Shown: piece by piece, positions 33,021 to 44,603 of the stretch
Layout: each line of letters starts with the position of its first letter
Position numbering within the stretch: position 1 is the first letter of the stretch
NCBI RefSeq assembly: GCF_000471905.2
Contig: NW_006497023.1
Coordinates: 137,739 to 201,738 of the forward strand
Source: Amborella trichopoda
Lineage: Eukaryota > Streptophyta > Magnoliopsida > Amborellales > Amborellaceae
DNA: 64,000 nt
Direction of reading: 5' to 3'
Program-made: the position numbers and the translations under genes
The notes under the pieces: generated by a model
What the model saw: only the letters and a program-made list of their open reading frames with translations
The model's database searches: none
Told to the model about the DNA's origin: nothing

Positions 33021-34360
33021 TGTTGAAGTGTATTTTTTGACACTTGTTATCCCCAGTTCATATAAGGAGAGAGCAGTTTGTGACCTAGGACCACAGGAAC
33101 CAAAATACCTGTGGACTACGGTAGCAGTAGGCCAATATGCCCTTATGCTGAGTGCAATTCTTGATGGTCTCATAATGGCCCCAAATCGTGGCTAAGGGTC
33201 CCTTAAGAAGGCCCGCTAAGTCTTGTCACAATCCGACGAAATTAAGGTGGATTATATGCCAAATCCATTTTCAGAATTCTACCTCTATCGTGTTATAAAG
33301 AGACCCTGCAACTGCTACCCTATTTTTTGAGCTTTAAATGATCACCAGATCGTGTCCATTGGATTCAGAAGGTTCGAAAACCTCCGGATAATAGATTTCA
33401 GGTTATTCGAACACTCTTAGACCAACCTGTGGCCGACTTACCAAAAATGGGTAGGCCGCACGCAATCCTAGTGCACCCTCGAAGAACCAGCTTCCACTTA
33501 TGGAAATTGTACTTACTAATTTAGAGTTGAACTTTCCATGATTGTATCTCCCTCATTGCGGGACAGAATAAGCCCTAACTTTGAGAGGATGTGCATCTCG
33601 TCGGCCCGACTATTTTTACATATGGCTCGCCTGATGGCATAACTTAAGCCGAGAGAAATCAAAGAGAGAAGATCACCATGGAAAAGTAAAAGTTGTAGGA
33701 AATTTGAAGAAGAAAGTCTCTTCTATCAAATGACCAGATCATGACACCTGTGCACTCGATCGGCCTAAGAATGGATGCATCACGATCCCAAGGTCAAAGA
33801 CTCTATCTAGGCTAAACCTCATGCATGATGAACGGTCGGATTTATCGTATTTCAAGGACAAAGAAGAGGCAATTTCCGACCACCAAAATCCCAATTTCGG
33901 CCAAAGTTTCCAAATTGAGAGAGAGATCATTCGGACACCAAACTAAGCCATTCTTGTTCCAAAATGTTCAAGATGACTTGCTCGTCAATCTACAACAAAG
34001 GAATCGAGGAAAACAATTAGTGAACAAGAGAAATCTTGGATCCAAAACTCTCAAGATCTTCACTATTCTACCTCTGAGAGTTAGCTGCCAAAGACCTCGA
34101 TTCATGGCTTAAAACTTATATCAAAATGATCCTCTCACCGAGCACTCCAAGTTACTGATACTATTTTGGTTGAACAGTGGCCGAAAGAACCCCATGACAG
34201 CCACAAGAGGTTCACGTGGACTCATGGCCATGGCAAGAACTCATCTGAAATTACTTAGCTTGTTACGGGGAAGGGGCAAAATCATCATTTTGCCCCAACT
34301 TTTAGCATTTATTTAATTCAAAAAAATATATATTGTTCAGCAATTAGATTAGTTTTTGGG

Positions 34361-34396
34361 CATCCACCCATGTTTCCCATGGTTTCCTATAAATAC
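34361..34396 (+). promoter_or_regulatory. LTR C core promoter
   Basis: CATCCACCCATGTTTCCC then TTTCCTATAAATACCC. Spacing between the box and TATA is about 10 bp, as in LTRs E, F and J. Confidence 0.6.
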
Positions 34397-34649
34397 CCAA
34401 CATGTAATAACTCAAGGGTCTTCTTTTGATCTCTCTTAAAGGATATCTTTTCTTTTCATCTCGGGTTGATCTCTTGATCACCTGGCGTAACTTTTGAGAG
34501 CTTCTAGTAAAGAGTTCCCCTTTTGCGGTTAATTTCATTTTGTTCTCTAGAGAGAGTGAGAGAGAGAGAGGGGAGAGAATACTTTTGCCCATTGCCCCTG
34601 GTCTTAGCAGCCGAGCCAAGACCCACTAGGTAACCTTCTCCCTTCCTAC

Positions 34650-35330
34650 GTGCAAGGTAAGGGGCCAGCAGTTAGACTGCCGGCCCTGCCATTTTCCTCT
34701 TTCTCCTCTCTTATTTCTCTCTTCCTTCTTCTCTTTTTCTCTCTCTTCTCCCTTTCTTCCCCTCCTCTCTTGCATCTCGCCTTCTCTCTCTTCTTCTCCT
34801 TCTTCTTCTTCTCTTCCCCAAACGGCGGTCTGAACCTCGTCCCATAGTGACAGGTCTCAACCGTCACTTCACTTCTTCTCTCTCTTCTTCTCCTTCTTCT
34901 TCCTCTCTTCTCCGAACGGCAGACTGCACGTTTTCCAGGAGTGGCAGGTCTCAGCCGTCGTTTTGCTTCTCAGTCCTCTTTCTCCCTCTCCACTAAACAG
35001 CAGTTTGAGCCTTTTCCCAGAGTGGTAGGTCTCGATCGTCGCTTCGCCTTCCCACTCCCTTCTCTTCTTTCTTTTCCTCTTTCCCTTTCTTCTCTCAACT
35101 CATTCTTTCTTCTCTTCCCTCTTTCCCTCTCTTCTTTCTCTTTCATATTCTCTCTCTCCTCTCTCCTTTTTCCGTCTTCTCTTCTTTCATCCCTTCCCCG
35201 AACGGCATTACAAGCCACTGTCCACGTCATTTCTTTCACCCCTTCTCTTTTCTTCCCTCTTATGCCTTCTTCCTTGCCTCTCTTCTCTCGCTCGAACAGC
35301 AGCATATACCACTGCCTATGTTTCTCTTTC
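34650..35330 (+). repeat. Pyrimidine tract with hairpin and ACGGC units (LTR C)
   Basis: The first unit is a good hairpin: GGGCC-a-GCAGT, loop TAG, ACTGC-c-GGCCC (34662-34686). Further units begin CAAACGGCGGTCTGA, CGAACGGCAGACTG, TAAACAGCAGTTTGA, CGAACGGCATTAC and CGAACAGCAGC. The first three of these end in AGTGGCAGGTCTCAGCCGTC-like sequence that can pair partly with the start. Spacing is about 70-130 bp. Confidence 0.65.
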
Positions 35331-35388
35331 ATCTCTCCTTTCCTCCTCTTTCGTTCTTTCTCACTCTTTCCCCTTCCTTATCTTCACC

Positions 35389-36510
35389 TATGGCCTTCAC
35401 AGACCGTAATCCATCTCCATCACGGTCCAATTGTATGACCTTAAATGCTAGTGCACATCCTGTCTGCATGACTTTAAACTTCTTTGCCCAGGTCCCGGAG
35501 GCATGAGCTTAAAAAAACCCCGACAAGAATAAAAAAAAAAAGGCATGGTTTAAACCCAAAAGGGGAATGCCATGAGTAAAAATGATAGACGGGCATGATC
35601 ACGAAACCATGAACATGAAACCATGAGCAAGAATTTTCTGTAACTAAAAACCGAGCATGATGAAAATCAGCAAGGGCCACCGTGAGTAAAAATGGAAAGA
35701 AAGCAGGCATGGACGTCAGGTCATAGGCCAAAGAGCCTAGTAAAAAGGGAAGTAGGTGAAAACTGCCTTTGCGGCACCGCTTCCCCCAGTCCAAGTGAAA
35801 ACCCGAAAGGGCGCTTAGACCAATAAGCAGGTCGATGCAATGTCCGCCACCATAAGCCACTTCAGCTAGTATTTCAAGAAAAATTCTCGATAGCAGAATA
35901 TCCTATTATCGAGACCCAAAAACAAGAGACTGTCAAACCAAGCAAAACAAACTTGATGGGACTGCAAACAAAGCCATTCATAAGTCCAACGGGGTATAAA
36001 CGTTAAAATCATCCCTCCAGATCGACACAAGCAAGAACCTATCAAATCAGGTCAATATCTGCCCACAGACAAAGGGTGAAGCCAATCGAGGCTGCCTCGC
36101 CTAAATCCCTCCCTAGCCGGACCTTACATTAGGGACAAGCCAACAGAAACCCCGACTGGGCTCGGCGGGATGAGGCCCACAGAGGTACCCTACTTGTCAA
36201 AGCAAACCTGGTGAAGCAGCAAACAATGCTACAAAAAAGTCCAACGAGGGTGAAGACTCTAAAAGCATCTTATACATCCAATAGGGTGCAGACTCTAAAA
36301 TCATCCCTCAAGTCTCCACGTCTAGGTCCACAACTAGGTCTTCAGCCATCTGAGTGCCTTGGTCACCCCTCTGGGAAGCAGCTTCGCATGAGTATCCCTT
36401 TGACGTTCGTGTGATCCGATGGCCATGAAGAAAACTAAAGTGGAAGGACCAATTTTGATTCTGAATATTACCCTTCTCGCTTCTCTCGAAGTGCAACATT
36501 CGGCCAGGCA
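35389..36510 (+). other. K5 3' noncoding region
   Basis: No gene. It begins with two GACCTTAAA/GACTTTAAACT units (35430-35480), continues with CATGAGTAAAAATG and AGTCCAAGTGAAAACCC phrases shared with K2, then (36000-36320) two copies of CCAAYGGGGT/CCAATAGGGT-type phrases shared with the K3 duplication. Confidence 0.65.
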
Positions 36511-37249
36511 AGCTATTTGAGGTCATTTTCGATCACTTGTATCCCCAGTGCGAATAAGGAGAGAGCAGTCCATGACCTAGGCCCGCAGGTCCCAAAATGC
36601 CTGTGGACTACGGAAGTCGTAGATCAATAAGCTCTGGTCCGAAAGTGAAATTTCTTACAGTCTCATAATGGCTCAAGAAGGATCGAGATTGTGTATAAGA
36701 GTCTCCTAAGAACACCTGCCAAATTTTGTCGCAATCCAACGAGTTTTAGGCAGTGCGGTCATCAAAAGACTCAAACCAAAGCGTGGCCGCGTCTTTTCCC
36801 ATTTAGTTTAACCAAATCGAGAAAACCCCTCGCTCGCCTTTTCAACCACCCGAAGAGACATTGCTAGGCGAAAACCAACCCAGGAGAGAAGAATTAAGAC
36901 ATCCATGGAAATTTTAACCTGAGAGAGGAGAAAATAGTCGATAACGTCTGAAGAGAGTCCCTGACCAAACCGTGCTGGTGACAGCCGGAGGGCTTTCGTA
37001 ACTGATCTAAGAGAGCAAGCCGCTCGGACATGTCCCACAAACCCGCAGCAACAAGGTGAGTAAATTGACCTTCTCTCGTCGTAAAATCTCTCTCTTTGTT
37101 GGTAGCCTATCCGCACTCGAGAAATCATGCACGCTTGCGTCACCTGAATGTGTCACGCGCACGAGCCTTAAAGGTTGTTTGAGAGAGGATTTTCTCCCCA
37201 CACGCCGATGCGAGGACCCCAATGAAAATCAGGCCCCAACCAGTGACCA
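36511..37249 (+). repeat. LTR D, 3' LTR of K5, internally deleted or chimeric
   Basis: Only 740 bp. The first 250 bp match LTRs C and E (CACTTGTATCCCCAG, AATAAGGAGAGAGCAG). From about 36760 the sequence resembles the LTR A end (AAACCGTGCTG, TGATCTAAGAG, GTTTGAGAGAGGATTT). Promoter and array are missing. It marks the TE-island border. Confidence 0.6.
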
Positions 37250-37954
37250 AAGTAGGTAGTAGACCACAATGCATCATATAACTTTGAAATAACGTAAAAA
37301 ATGCCATGTGGGCACCACCATTAAGTAAACTCTAACTAGTTGACCAGCACCCCTCTTAACCAACTCTCAAGTCCATGTATACCTTCTTCACTAAACCCAA
37401 ACCTTCTTCATTATGGTAAAAACATGCATAAATACCTAACCTTCTTCATTATGAGGTCCCAGCCTAGATTAGCTCCCTAATCAGCCTTTAAAATCTAGCT
37501 TTAATTTTGGTGGAATATGGGAATAACAAAGGTCCAACAAATACCAATGTTAAAAGGTGTTTAAATACATCATAATTCCCGTTTGGATGATCTCATGAGG
37601 AGCAGACTATCTTAACTAAAATTAACATAATTTGCATAATGTTATCTTGTTAGTTGTTTGCATTATATATTAATATTATTTAATTGTTTAACGTTTTTAT
37701 AATTTTCAACTATTTGTAGTTATTTCTTGCTAAAAATAAGAGATTTCAAAAAAATTAATTTGAATAAAGTAAAAATAGATTTTCAAAACCAGAACTTATA
37801 TACAAACTCATCTACAAATTTATCTCAAATAATTTTGTTAAAATAAGCGTTAGTTCTGTTATGTGTCATGCTCTCTCCATCACCATTCAACTCACTTATT
37901 TGCGTGGTGATGATGACAACGACCCTTATGACCAAATATTCATGTGTGGATCAT
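37250..37954. other. Island DNA, no feature seen
   Basis: AT-rich, single-copy-looking sequence right of LTR D. I see no coding motif, array or element end in it. Confidence 0.5.
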
Positions 37955-38290
37955 TATGGGTAGAACCCGTCCTAAAAAACTAAGGCATGGCCCACAAAAT
38001 GTTGCCCAAGGGCCAAGCCAGGACCCGGCAATCATGGAACGAGGGTAGGGCCAAGCCGGCCCTCGTTTTTTTTTTAAATTTCCTTCTTCTCCTTTTTTTT
38101 GTGTTATTTGACATGGCCTAGCCGGCCATGATAGGATTGGGGCCACACTTGGCCTAGGCCTTCTTTGGCGCGATTAAGGACGGGTGGTTTGGGCCATTAG
38201 CTTGGCCTATGGGGGCTACGGCCAAGCCTGGCCCGGCCTGACAAGCACTGGCAGGGTCGTTGCCAGCCTGATACTATAAATTCCCTAATA
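37955..38290. repeat. GGCC-rich dispersed block
   Basis: Dense GGCCAAGCC, GGCCTAGCC and GGCCCGGCC words around a T-rich run, ending GTCGTTGCCAGCCTGATA. A block of the same style is at 51030-51300 and another at 46625-46806. They look like relics of one dispersed, probably non-autonomous repeat. The class is uncertain. Confidence 0.4.
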
Positions 38291-38599
38291 ACGAAAGGAT
38301 AACGTGCTTACTAAAAAGTGGCCACCCGAATAGGGCCCACGGAAATTTACTAAAACGGAATAAAGAATCTCTTTTGGAAGCCTAAGATGCTTAAAACTCA
38401 AGCAAATGATAGGTGCTAAAAGCAAGGAAATAAAATTAATGATTCCAAAAAGATTAAATTACGAGGCTAAAAGTTAAGATTTGGACAACATGGGTATGGT
38501 GTAGAAGGACGACAAATAAGCACGTGTGGCGTAGTTGTAGAATATGTATCATCTACAAAGGGTGCAGTTTGCATAGAGCCTACGCTCTAATCAATCAAA

Positions 38600-39370
38600 T
38601 TAGAGCCTACCATCGAATAGTGTCGAGAAATATGGTTTCAATACTGGAAATCTTTGTGATAGCCTTAAAATATATTTTCATCGCTATTTATAAAGTTTAA
38701 AGCTTCAAACATGGTGTAGATAGACATATCTATGAAAACTTGAAAATCTTGAAAAATGATAGTCCCAAAATGCGTTATGAAATATACTATTTTCAACACT
38801 TGAAATCCATTTTTTTCTCATGCCCATGCATCTTGATGTGGAGATGATCAATTTGATGGTATTTGAGCATCGAAAGAACCTCTTCTGCTTAAATTTTGAG
38901 TTAGGCTCTAATTTGATTGTTTAAAGCTTCACCTCTATATAAACTTTTCCCTTAAACCAATGGATAAGATTTCTATTAAGGTATAGGCTTTGTGAAAATG
39001 AAAAAGTCTCATCTCAAATTTTCGTCTAGAAAGTACTTTCGTTGACAGAAATCTCTATGATGGCTTTAAAATCAATTTTCAATACTGGAAATAAAATTTG
39101 AAACTCAACAAGTGGTATAGATTTTATAAATCTATGAACATTTATTTTAAAGGTAAAATAGTCGGTTTAGATATTTTCATGCAATATACATTTTTTTTAG
39201 AGCTTGAACTCCTAATTTTTTTTCACAACCATAATGTCCAAGTCGAGATGATCGATGTAAAGATTTCTAATGCTTAACTTGTCATTTTTGATGAGTTATG
39301 AGGTGAGGATTTACTTATTTTGATAGAGTTACAGCCCTATCAAAGCATTTTCTTAAACTAATTATTATAT
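38600..39370 (+). repeat. Two tandem copies of a ~410-bp noncoding repeat
   Basis: GAAATCTTTGTGATAGCCTT (38647) and GAAATCTCTATGATGGCTTT (39058) head two diverged copies. Both continue with TAGAT...TCTATGAA, AGAGCTTGAACTCC-like and CAAGTCGAGATGATC-like phrases. A third copy in the same direction is at 51830-52260. Confidence 0.65.
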
Positions 39371-40051
39371 ACTTGAAGTTGAAGACTGAAATAATAGCAG
39401 TAGAGTATTGGATGGATAGAAGGGATTAAACCAATTTTATATTTGAAGAGTAAAACAAAAGTAGAGCAAGGGATGGAATCATGAAATAAAAACCACGGGT
39501 ACTGCTCTCAAAGGCTGCAATATACAAGAGGGAAGAAGGAAGGAAGATGCGCTCATCTCTCTCTCTCTTGCAAGGTGAGGAGAGGAATCTTTGTGGGATT
39601 GGTAAAGAAGAAAGCATCGATTCTTTGGAGGAATGGGGTGAAGCATACGCAACACAACACGCCCTTTTATCTTTTTTTCACCTCTCCTCACTTGACAAAG
39701 CTTTGAAAACTTTAATCCCATGGAGACTGAGGTGGGTTTAGAAATTGTTGTTTGTTGATGCTCATCCACCCTTTCGTTTTATATTTTTGGGCATGAGGTG
39801 GGTCCAGGGGTTCAACGTAGTGGGTTTTGACCTATGTATTGTATTATTGATCAGAACTGTGCATGGAAGAAAGAAACAATCTTCAATTCTACAAAAGGTG
39901 GAGGACAAACTTTAGTTGTGATGGCTCCACCTACGCCACCCCTTTATCGAAAATGCGGCTCCCTAGCAATAATCGAAAATTGACGCACCCCATATATTAG
40001 TCCCAATACTAAAGTAATACCAAAAAAATAAAGAAATAAGAAATAAAACGA

Positions 40052-40448
40052 TGAACAACTTGAGATTTGTACTTAAATTACACAACGGATTTAAGGTTTC
40101 ATACCAAATCCTATAGACCGAGCCATCCGGTTACATGCAACAATTGAGAGTTCCCTTTTGGTGAATTCCATTCACGTTGCATATCTTTTTCATCCTTCTC
40201 TATCTTCTTCTCTTGTATATTTCTTGAAGGGTTAACCTCTTTTTATAGAGAAAACATTTCTTTTGTAACTCTTACATTTATGGTCTATAGGAGTTGAGAT
40301 CCAAGTGTAATTCTTATCTTAATTCCTATAATTGCAGTAATTATGATTAACAAGTTGTCCCCAAACTGGTAATCCTATGTAATGAGCTAAACATGTCATT
40401 AGTCCATTAATGACTCACATAATAGGATGTCATCCAAGAATTCCAACA
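40052..40448 (-). mobile_element. Probable Copia-type solo LTR (about 400 bp)
   Basis: On the minus strand it starts TGTTGGAATTCTTGGATGA, has CTCTATAAAAAGAGG (TATA) about 200 bp in, then a leader with AGAAGAAGATAGAGAAGG, and ends near AAGTTGTTCA. Length and layout fit a Copia LTR. The flanking 5-mers do not match, so ends are uncertain and it may be a fragment. Confidence 0.45.
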
Positions 40449-40899
40449 AATTGATAAAAGAAATTTAGGAACTAAAAAAACTTTGTATATCTATAATATA
40501 GGAAAAACATTTTTCACAAGGAATCCAAACACACTACTGGGTTTTCCCTCCAATGACACTGCTTTTTCCTTTCCCGTACTACATCCTATTAAAGCTAAAA
40601 AATAGATTCAAGTATATGATATTGCCTATGTTAACCACATGAGATTTCACACATACTACAATGTGACTTATATACCATTATTGAAAAACAAATAAATTTT
40701 TGGAAAAAAAAGGCCTCATGGGCCACATTTCCCACAACATATCCCATTATGCTCTCTCTCTCTCATCAAAAAATGACTCTCTTTCTCACGCTCTCTTTGC
40801 TCCTTGCAATAGTGGAAAATTGAGATACGCACATCAAATACCCTATTATGACATAAAATGTACTCTCTCTCACTCACTCATTCTCTCTCTCCTCCACCA

Positions 40900-41747
40900 T
40901 GTTAGGATATAAGAACCCACTTAAATACAAAAACAGGAATCCCAAAAGTTAGATCCCACTAAGATTGTGTACTTATTCAACTAAAAACAAAATGGAAGAG
41001 AGCACGAGCAATAATACGAGATATACACCACAATAGTGCAAAGATTTACATGGATCACCGCAAAAGGGTACAACAAACTAATATCAATTATACCAAAGAA
41101 AGTAACATTGTAGATTTTGGGACATAGAGTTACGCTCTAATCTTAGACAAAACCCAGTTGGGTAAACCCGCTCTCTTGATCGACAACACCCATCGATCTC
41201 TCATCTGTATTCCATAGCTAAACCACTGTCCAGGAATAGATCCATCTTTGTTCCATAGCTAAACTATTGTCCAGGAAGAGAACATTGAGAGAAACCTAGA
41301 ATTTCTCTCACTAAAAGGGGAAACTACCCAAAATTTTTATCGAAATCACTTCTCTTCAAGAAATCAGCCTCTTAATCTACATGAGGCACATCCATAGTGT
41401 TTCTCTCCATAGAAATCTCTCTTCTAATCGATGGGGAGGCCTTGCATCTTATGTATACGAGGCCCCTACCTCACTCTCTCTAGAGGAATTCACCGTTCTC
41501 ATATGGTGACCTAAATAGGGTACTTGTGATTTTCCATCTTCCATCTCATATATGAGGTTATGAGTCTACACTACATAGGAAACTTCTTATAGACGTTGCA
41601 TATATCTCAAGAACCAAGAGATATATCCCGGAGTCCTAATATTTTTGGATTTCTTTTTCCTTTAGGATACTTATCAATATCAATCCCAATGCCACATAAT
41701 ATGGGATTTCCTTATGTGGGTGATTTCGGATATCACCATATCCAACA
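40900..41747 (-). repeat. 3' LTR of the Copia derivative (848 bp)
   Basis: The minus strand begins TGTTGGATATGGTGATATCC and ends TCCTAACA. It is about 37 bp shorter than the 5' LTR because of small indels. Confidence 0.85.
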
Positions 41748-41985
41748 ATTTCCACCTTGATATCAAAATCACAAGTCTACCATGACAACATCCTTTGGAT
41801 AACATTACAAATTCTTCATCTCTTGCCAAATAAACTCTTTTATCATTCTTGTTAGAAAGATTGTACTTACTTGCCATCATATTTCTCCAACTAAAATAAA
41901 ATGCTTGCAAACTTTTCCATGTGTTTTTCTTCAACTGAATGCACAAACACTAGCTTTATATTGAACTATGAGCTCTGATACCACT
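41748..41985 (-). other. Residual interior of the Copia derivative
   Basis: Holds the primer binding site (41972-41983), a short open segment around KYNLSNKNDKRVYLARDEEF that may be a gag-start remnant or chance, and the polypurine tract at the left end. Too short to encode a retroelement protein. Confidence 0.7.
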
Positions 41986-42870
41986 TGCTAGGATTTAAGA
42001 ACCCTCTTAGATGCGGAAACAAGAATCCCAAAAGTTGGATCCCACCAAGATCGTGTACTTATTCAGCTAGAAACAAAATAGGAGAGAGCACGAGTCATAA
42101 TACGACAAATAAAACATGAAATACAAATACGACAAGAACCCAAAGATTTAAGTAGTTCATCCAAGAGGGTTACATCTACAGGCATGCAAACTAAAATCCA
42201 CTATATCAATTAAAGTTACATTATAGATTTTAGGACATAGAGTTACCTCTTTAACACTGGACTAAACCCAGTCGAGCAAACCCTTTTAGACCTGCTCTCT
42301 CGGTCGGCACCACCTGTTGATCTCTCATCTCTATTCTACAGCTAAACCATTGTCCAGGAATAGACTCATCTTTGTTCCACAATTAAACTAATGTCAAGGA
42401 ATAGAACATTGAGAGCAACCTAGATTTTCTCTCACTAAAAGAGGAAACCACCCAAAATTTTCATGGGAATCGCTTCTTTACAAAAAACCAGCCTCTCAAT
42501 CTACAAGAGGCACATCCATAGTGTTTCTCTCTATAGAAACTCTCCTCTCTCTGAAAGAGAGGCCTTGCCTCTCATGTACAGGAGGCCCCTGCCTCACTCT
42601 CTCTAGAGGAAGTCACATTTCCCATATCGTGACCCAAATATGACACGCGTAATCTTTCATCTTCCATCCCATATATATAAAGTTAGAGTCCACACTAAAT
42701 AGGAAACTTTTTATAGGTGTTACATATATATCAAGAACCAAGAAATATATCTCAAAGTTCTAATCTTTTTGGATTTATATTTCTTTGAAAAAATTTACCA
42801 ATATCGATCCCAATCCCACATAATATGAGATTTTCTTATGTGGATGATTTGAATATCACCGTATACAACA
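41986..42870 (-). repeat. 5' LTR of the Copia derivative (885 bp)
   Basis: The minus strand begins TGTTGTATACGGTGATATTC and ends CTTAAATCCTAGCA. It is collinear with the 3' LTR (same CTCTCTAGAG, CCATGGACAATGG-like and GGGATCCAACTTTTGG phrases), with visible point differences throughout, so insertion is not recent. Confidence 0.85.
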
Positions 42871-42924
42871 CCCCAGCCCCTAGCAATAATCGAAAATTTA
42901 CGCATCTAAAATCACTCTCTCTCT

Positions 42925-42977
42925 CCCCCTCCCCCAACCCCTCCCCCTCCCCGTCCCCGTCCCCGTCCCCGTCCCCC
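42925..42977 (-). other. G-quadruplex-forming tract
   Basis: The minus strand carries nine or so runs of four to five G separated by one or two bases, including GGGGAC repeated four times. It far exceeds the usual four-run quadruplex rule. It lies 55 bp right of the Copia derivative, within CT-rich DNA. Confidence 0.8.
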
Positions 42978-43035
42978 AACAATAATCGAAATTTGACATA
43001 TCCGAAATTCCTCATAACATAAAATGTAAGTCTCT

Positions 43036-44603
43036 CTCTCACATAATGCCTTGATTGCAAAATGGAGGGACCTTCGCATCCCAACCCTGAACCCTTTCGC
43101 TCTCAATCAGAACCCCTTGAAGACCAAATCCAGAGACTGATTGCACCCCGTCACACACTCTCTCTCTCTTAATCATATTCCCATTCCCCACTATCATGAA
43201 TGCCTTTTCGAACTAGAGACATAAAGCATTCATTCACAAGTTTTTGTCAAAACCAACTCCATTTCCGTCGTAGCCCACATGGTTCTTTGGGCCAAGCACC
43301 AAATGGACTTGCTACAAATAAAGCTAAATTCTTACGTCATTGTGCAATTTTGCCTGGAGGGGTGTTACATTTTGTTGTGTATGAGAGAGGGGCCTCTCTC
43401 TCTCCCTCTCTCTCTCTTCCGCAACGCCTTTTCTTTTGTATGGATAGAGTAGATGGGCATCTTCTCATTCTTAGTGAAGATTTTCAAATATTACCCTTTC
43501 TTTTCGCTTTAATGTCTAGCATACCCTTCCAAATGATTAAAATGAGCCCTATATTTCAATTGCAATCACATGAAAACGTACTTCAATAACTCATTCGCAT
43601 GAAGATGGAGTAATGTAATAATATGTGAGACGCATGTCTCTCTCAAATATTGGAATTCCCACTACTTGCCAAGGTCAGCGACGCCTCACATAATCACAAA
43701 CGTGCAAAAGGAAATTATATCCATATATTATTCACGGATGAGGTCTTGGTAAGGTCACGGCTGTACGAAATTTGGTGCCCGCATCTCATAATCAATGTTA
43801 TGGCACAAAAAATTTAAAAGATAAGAAAATTGAAAAAAAATTAAAAAGTGTAAAAGTGTAAAAATAAATAAAAAACAACATAAAAGTCTACATAAGTTAA
43901 AAAAAATTACAAAACATAGATTAATAAAAAAATTCATTTACAGTTGGAGATAAAAATAAATAAAAAATTAAAGATAGGGAAAATATAAAAATAGGCATTT
44001 GATGAGAAGAACCATGGATTATTGTCAACAAATGTCTAAATTGTATTTAATTCATTGTTTCCATAAATTTATATAAATTTTTATAACTTTTTCTAATCTG
44101 CTTGAATTTAATCTAGTTATTCAACTCGACAAAAGGCCGAGTCTGAATAACTCAGCTGAATTCGAGTGGAATTAGTCGAGTCATTGAAGAGCTCATAATT
44201 ATGCATGACAAACTAGATCTCATCGCATCTGATGTCCTGCAAATGGTTTCCACCCCTAATCTTGAAGTATGAAGCTCCAATTATAGTGCAAACATGATGG
44301 TTCTTCTTTAAACATATAAAATGGAGAGTCTAGAAAAGGCATTCCCAAATTTTAGAGCTTCAAATGCTATTTTTTTTAGATTAGTGATTGTCAAGAGGTG
44401 ATCATCCATCTGCAGAATTTCTATGTTTGAAAGGAATTTGTCAACAAATGAACCCATTTTAGAGCTTCAATATTTTTATATTAATGGTTGACAGGTGATT
44501 ATTCCTTTGCTGTTTTTCTGTGGTAGAATTGAATTTTTCAAAGGGAATGGAGCTGAGGCTATATATTCCACAGCTTTACATAATTCTTTTCTTTTCTTTT
44601 TAG
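43036..44603. other. Island DNA, no supported gene
   Basis: CT microsatellites (43380-43420), a very AT-rich stretch (43790-43990) and a short GAGTCGA/CTCGAC-rich part (44120-44190). The 129-codon open frame at 43200-43589 has no recognisable motif. Confidence 0.45.

Larger units (their letters stand above)
33021..35388 (+). repeat. LTR C, 5' LTR of K5, 3'-truncated
   Basis: The first 250 bp resemble LTRs D and H (CTTGTTATCCCC, GAGAGAGCAG, CTGTGGACTACGG). CATCCACCCATGTTT at 34361 and CCTATAAATACCC at 34385 form the promoter. Downstream is a 700-bp CT-rich tract containing ACGGC-type units (34650-35330). The usual U5 end and primer binding site are deleted. Confidence 0.7.
33021..37249 (+). 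mobile_element. K5: LTR C fused to 3' internal region and LTR D
   Basis: LTR C starts TGTTGAAGTGTATTTTTTG at 33021 inside LTR B. At about 35388 its CT-rich U5 passes abruptly into 3' noncoding sequence (GGCCTTCACAGACCG, matching K3 inverted at 27920), with no gag or pol between. LTR D (36511) follows and ends at 37249 next to unrelated DNA. An internal deletion of the whole coding region is the simplest explanation. Confidence 0.65.
40900..42870 (-). mobile_element. Collapsed Copia element with both LTRs and 238-bp interior
   Basis: Minus-strand 5' LTR 42870-41986, interior 41985-41748, 3' LTR 41747-40900. The interior opens with TGGTATCAGAGCTC, the classic initiator-tRNA-Met primer binding site, and closes with the polypurine-type ATCAAGGTGGAAAT before the 3' LTR. 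Flanking 5-mers CACCA (left) and CCCCA (right) differ at one position, consistent with an old target duplication. No gag-pol remains. Confidence 0.85.

Noticed and set aside
34941..35438. 165-codon Ser/Phe/Leu-rich frame
   Set aside because: CT tract of LTR C; crosses the K5 deletion junction.
43200..43589. 129-codon frame near the Copia element
   Set aside because: No recognised domain, no codon-like bias visible, includes a CT microsatellite.
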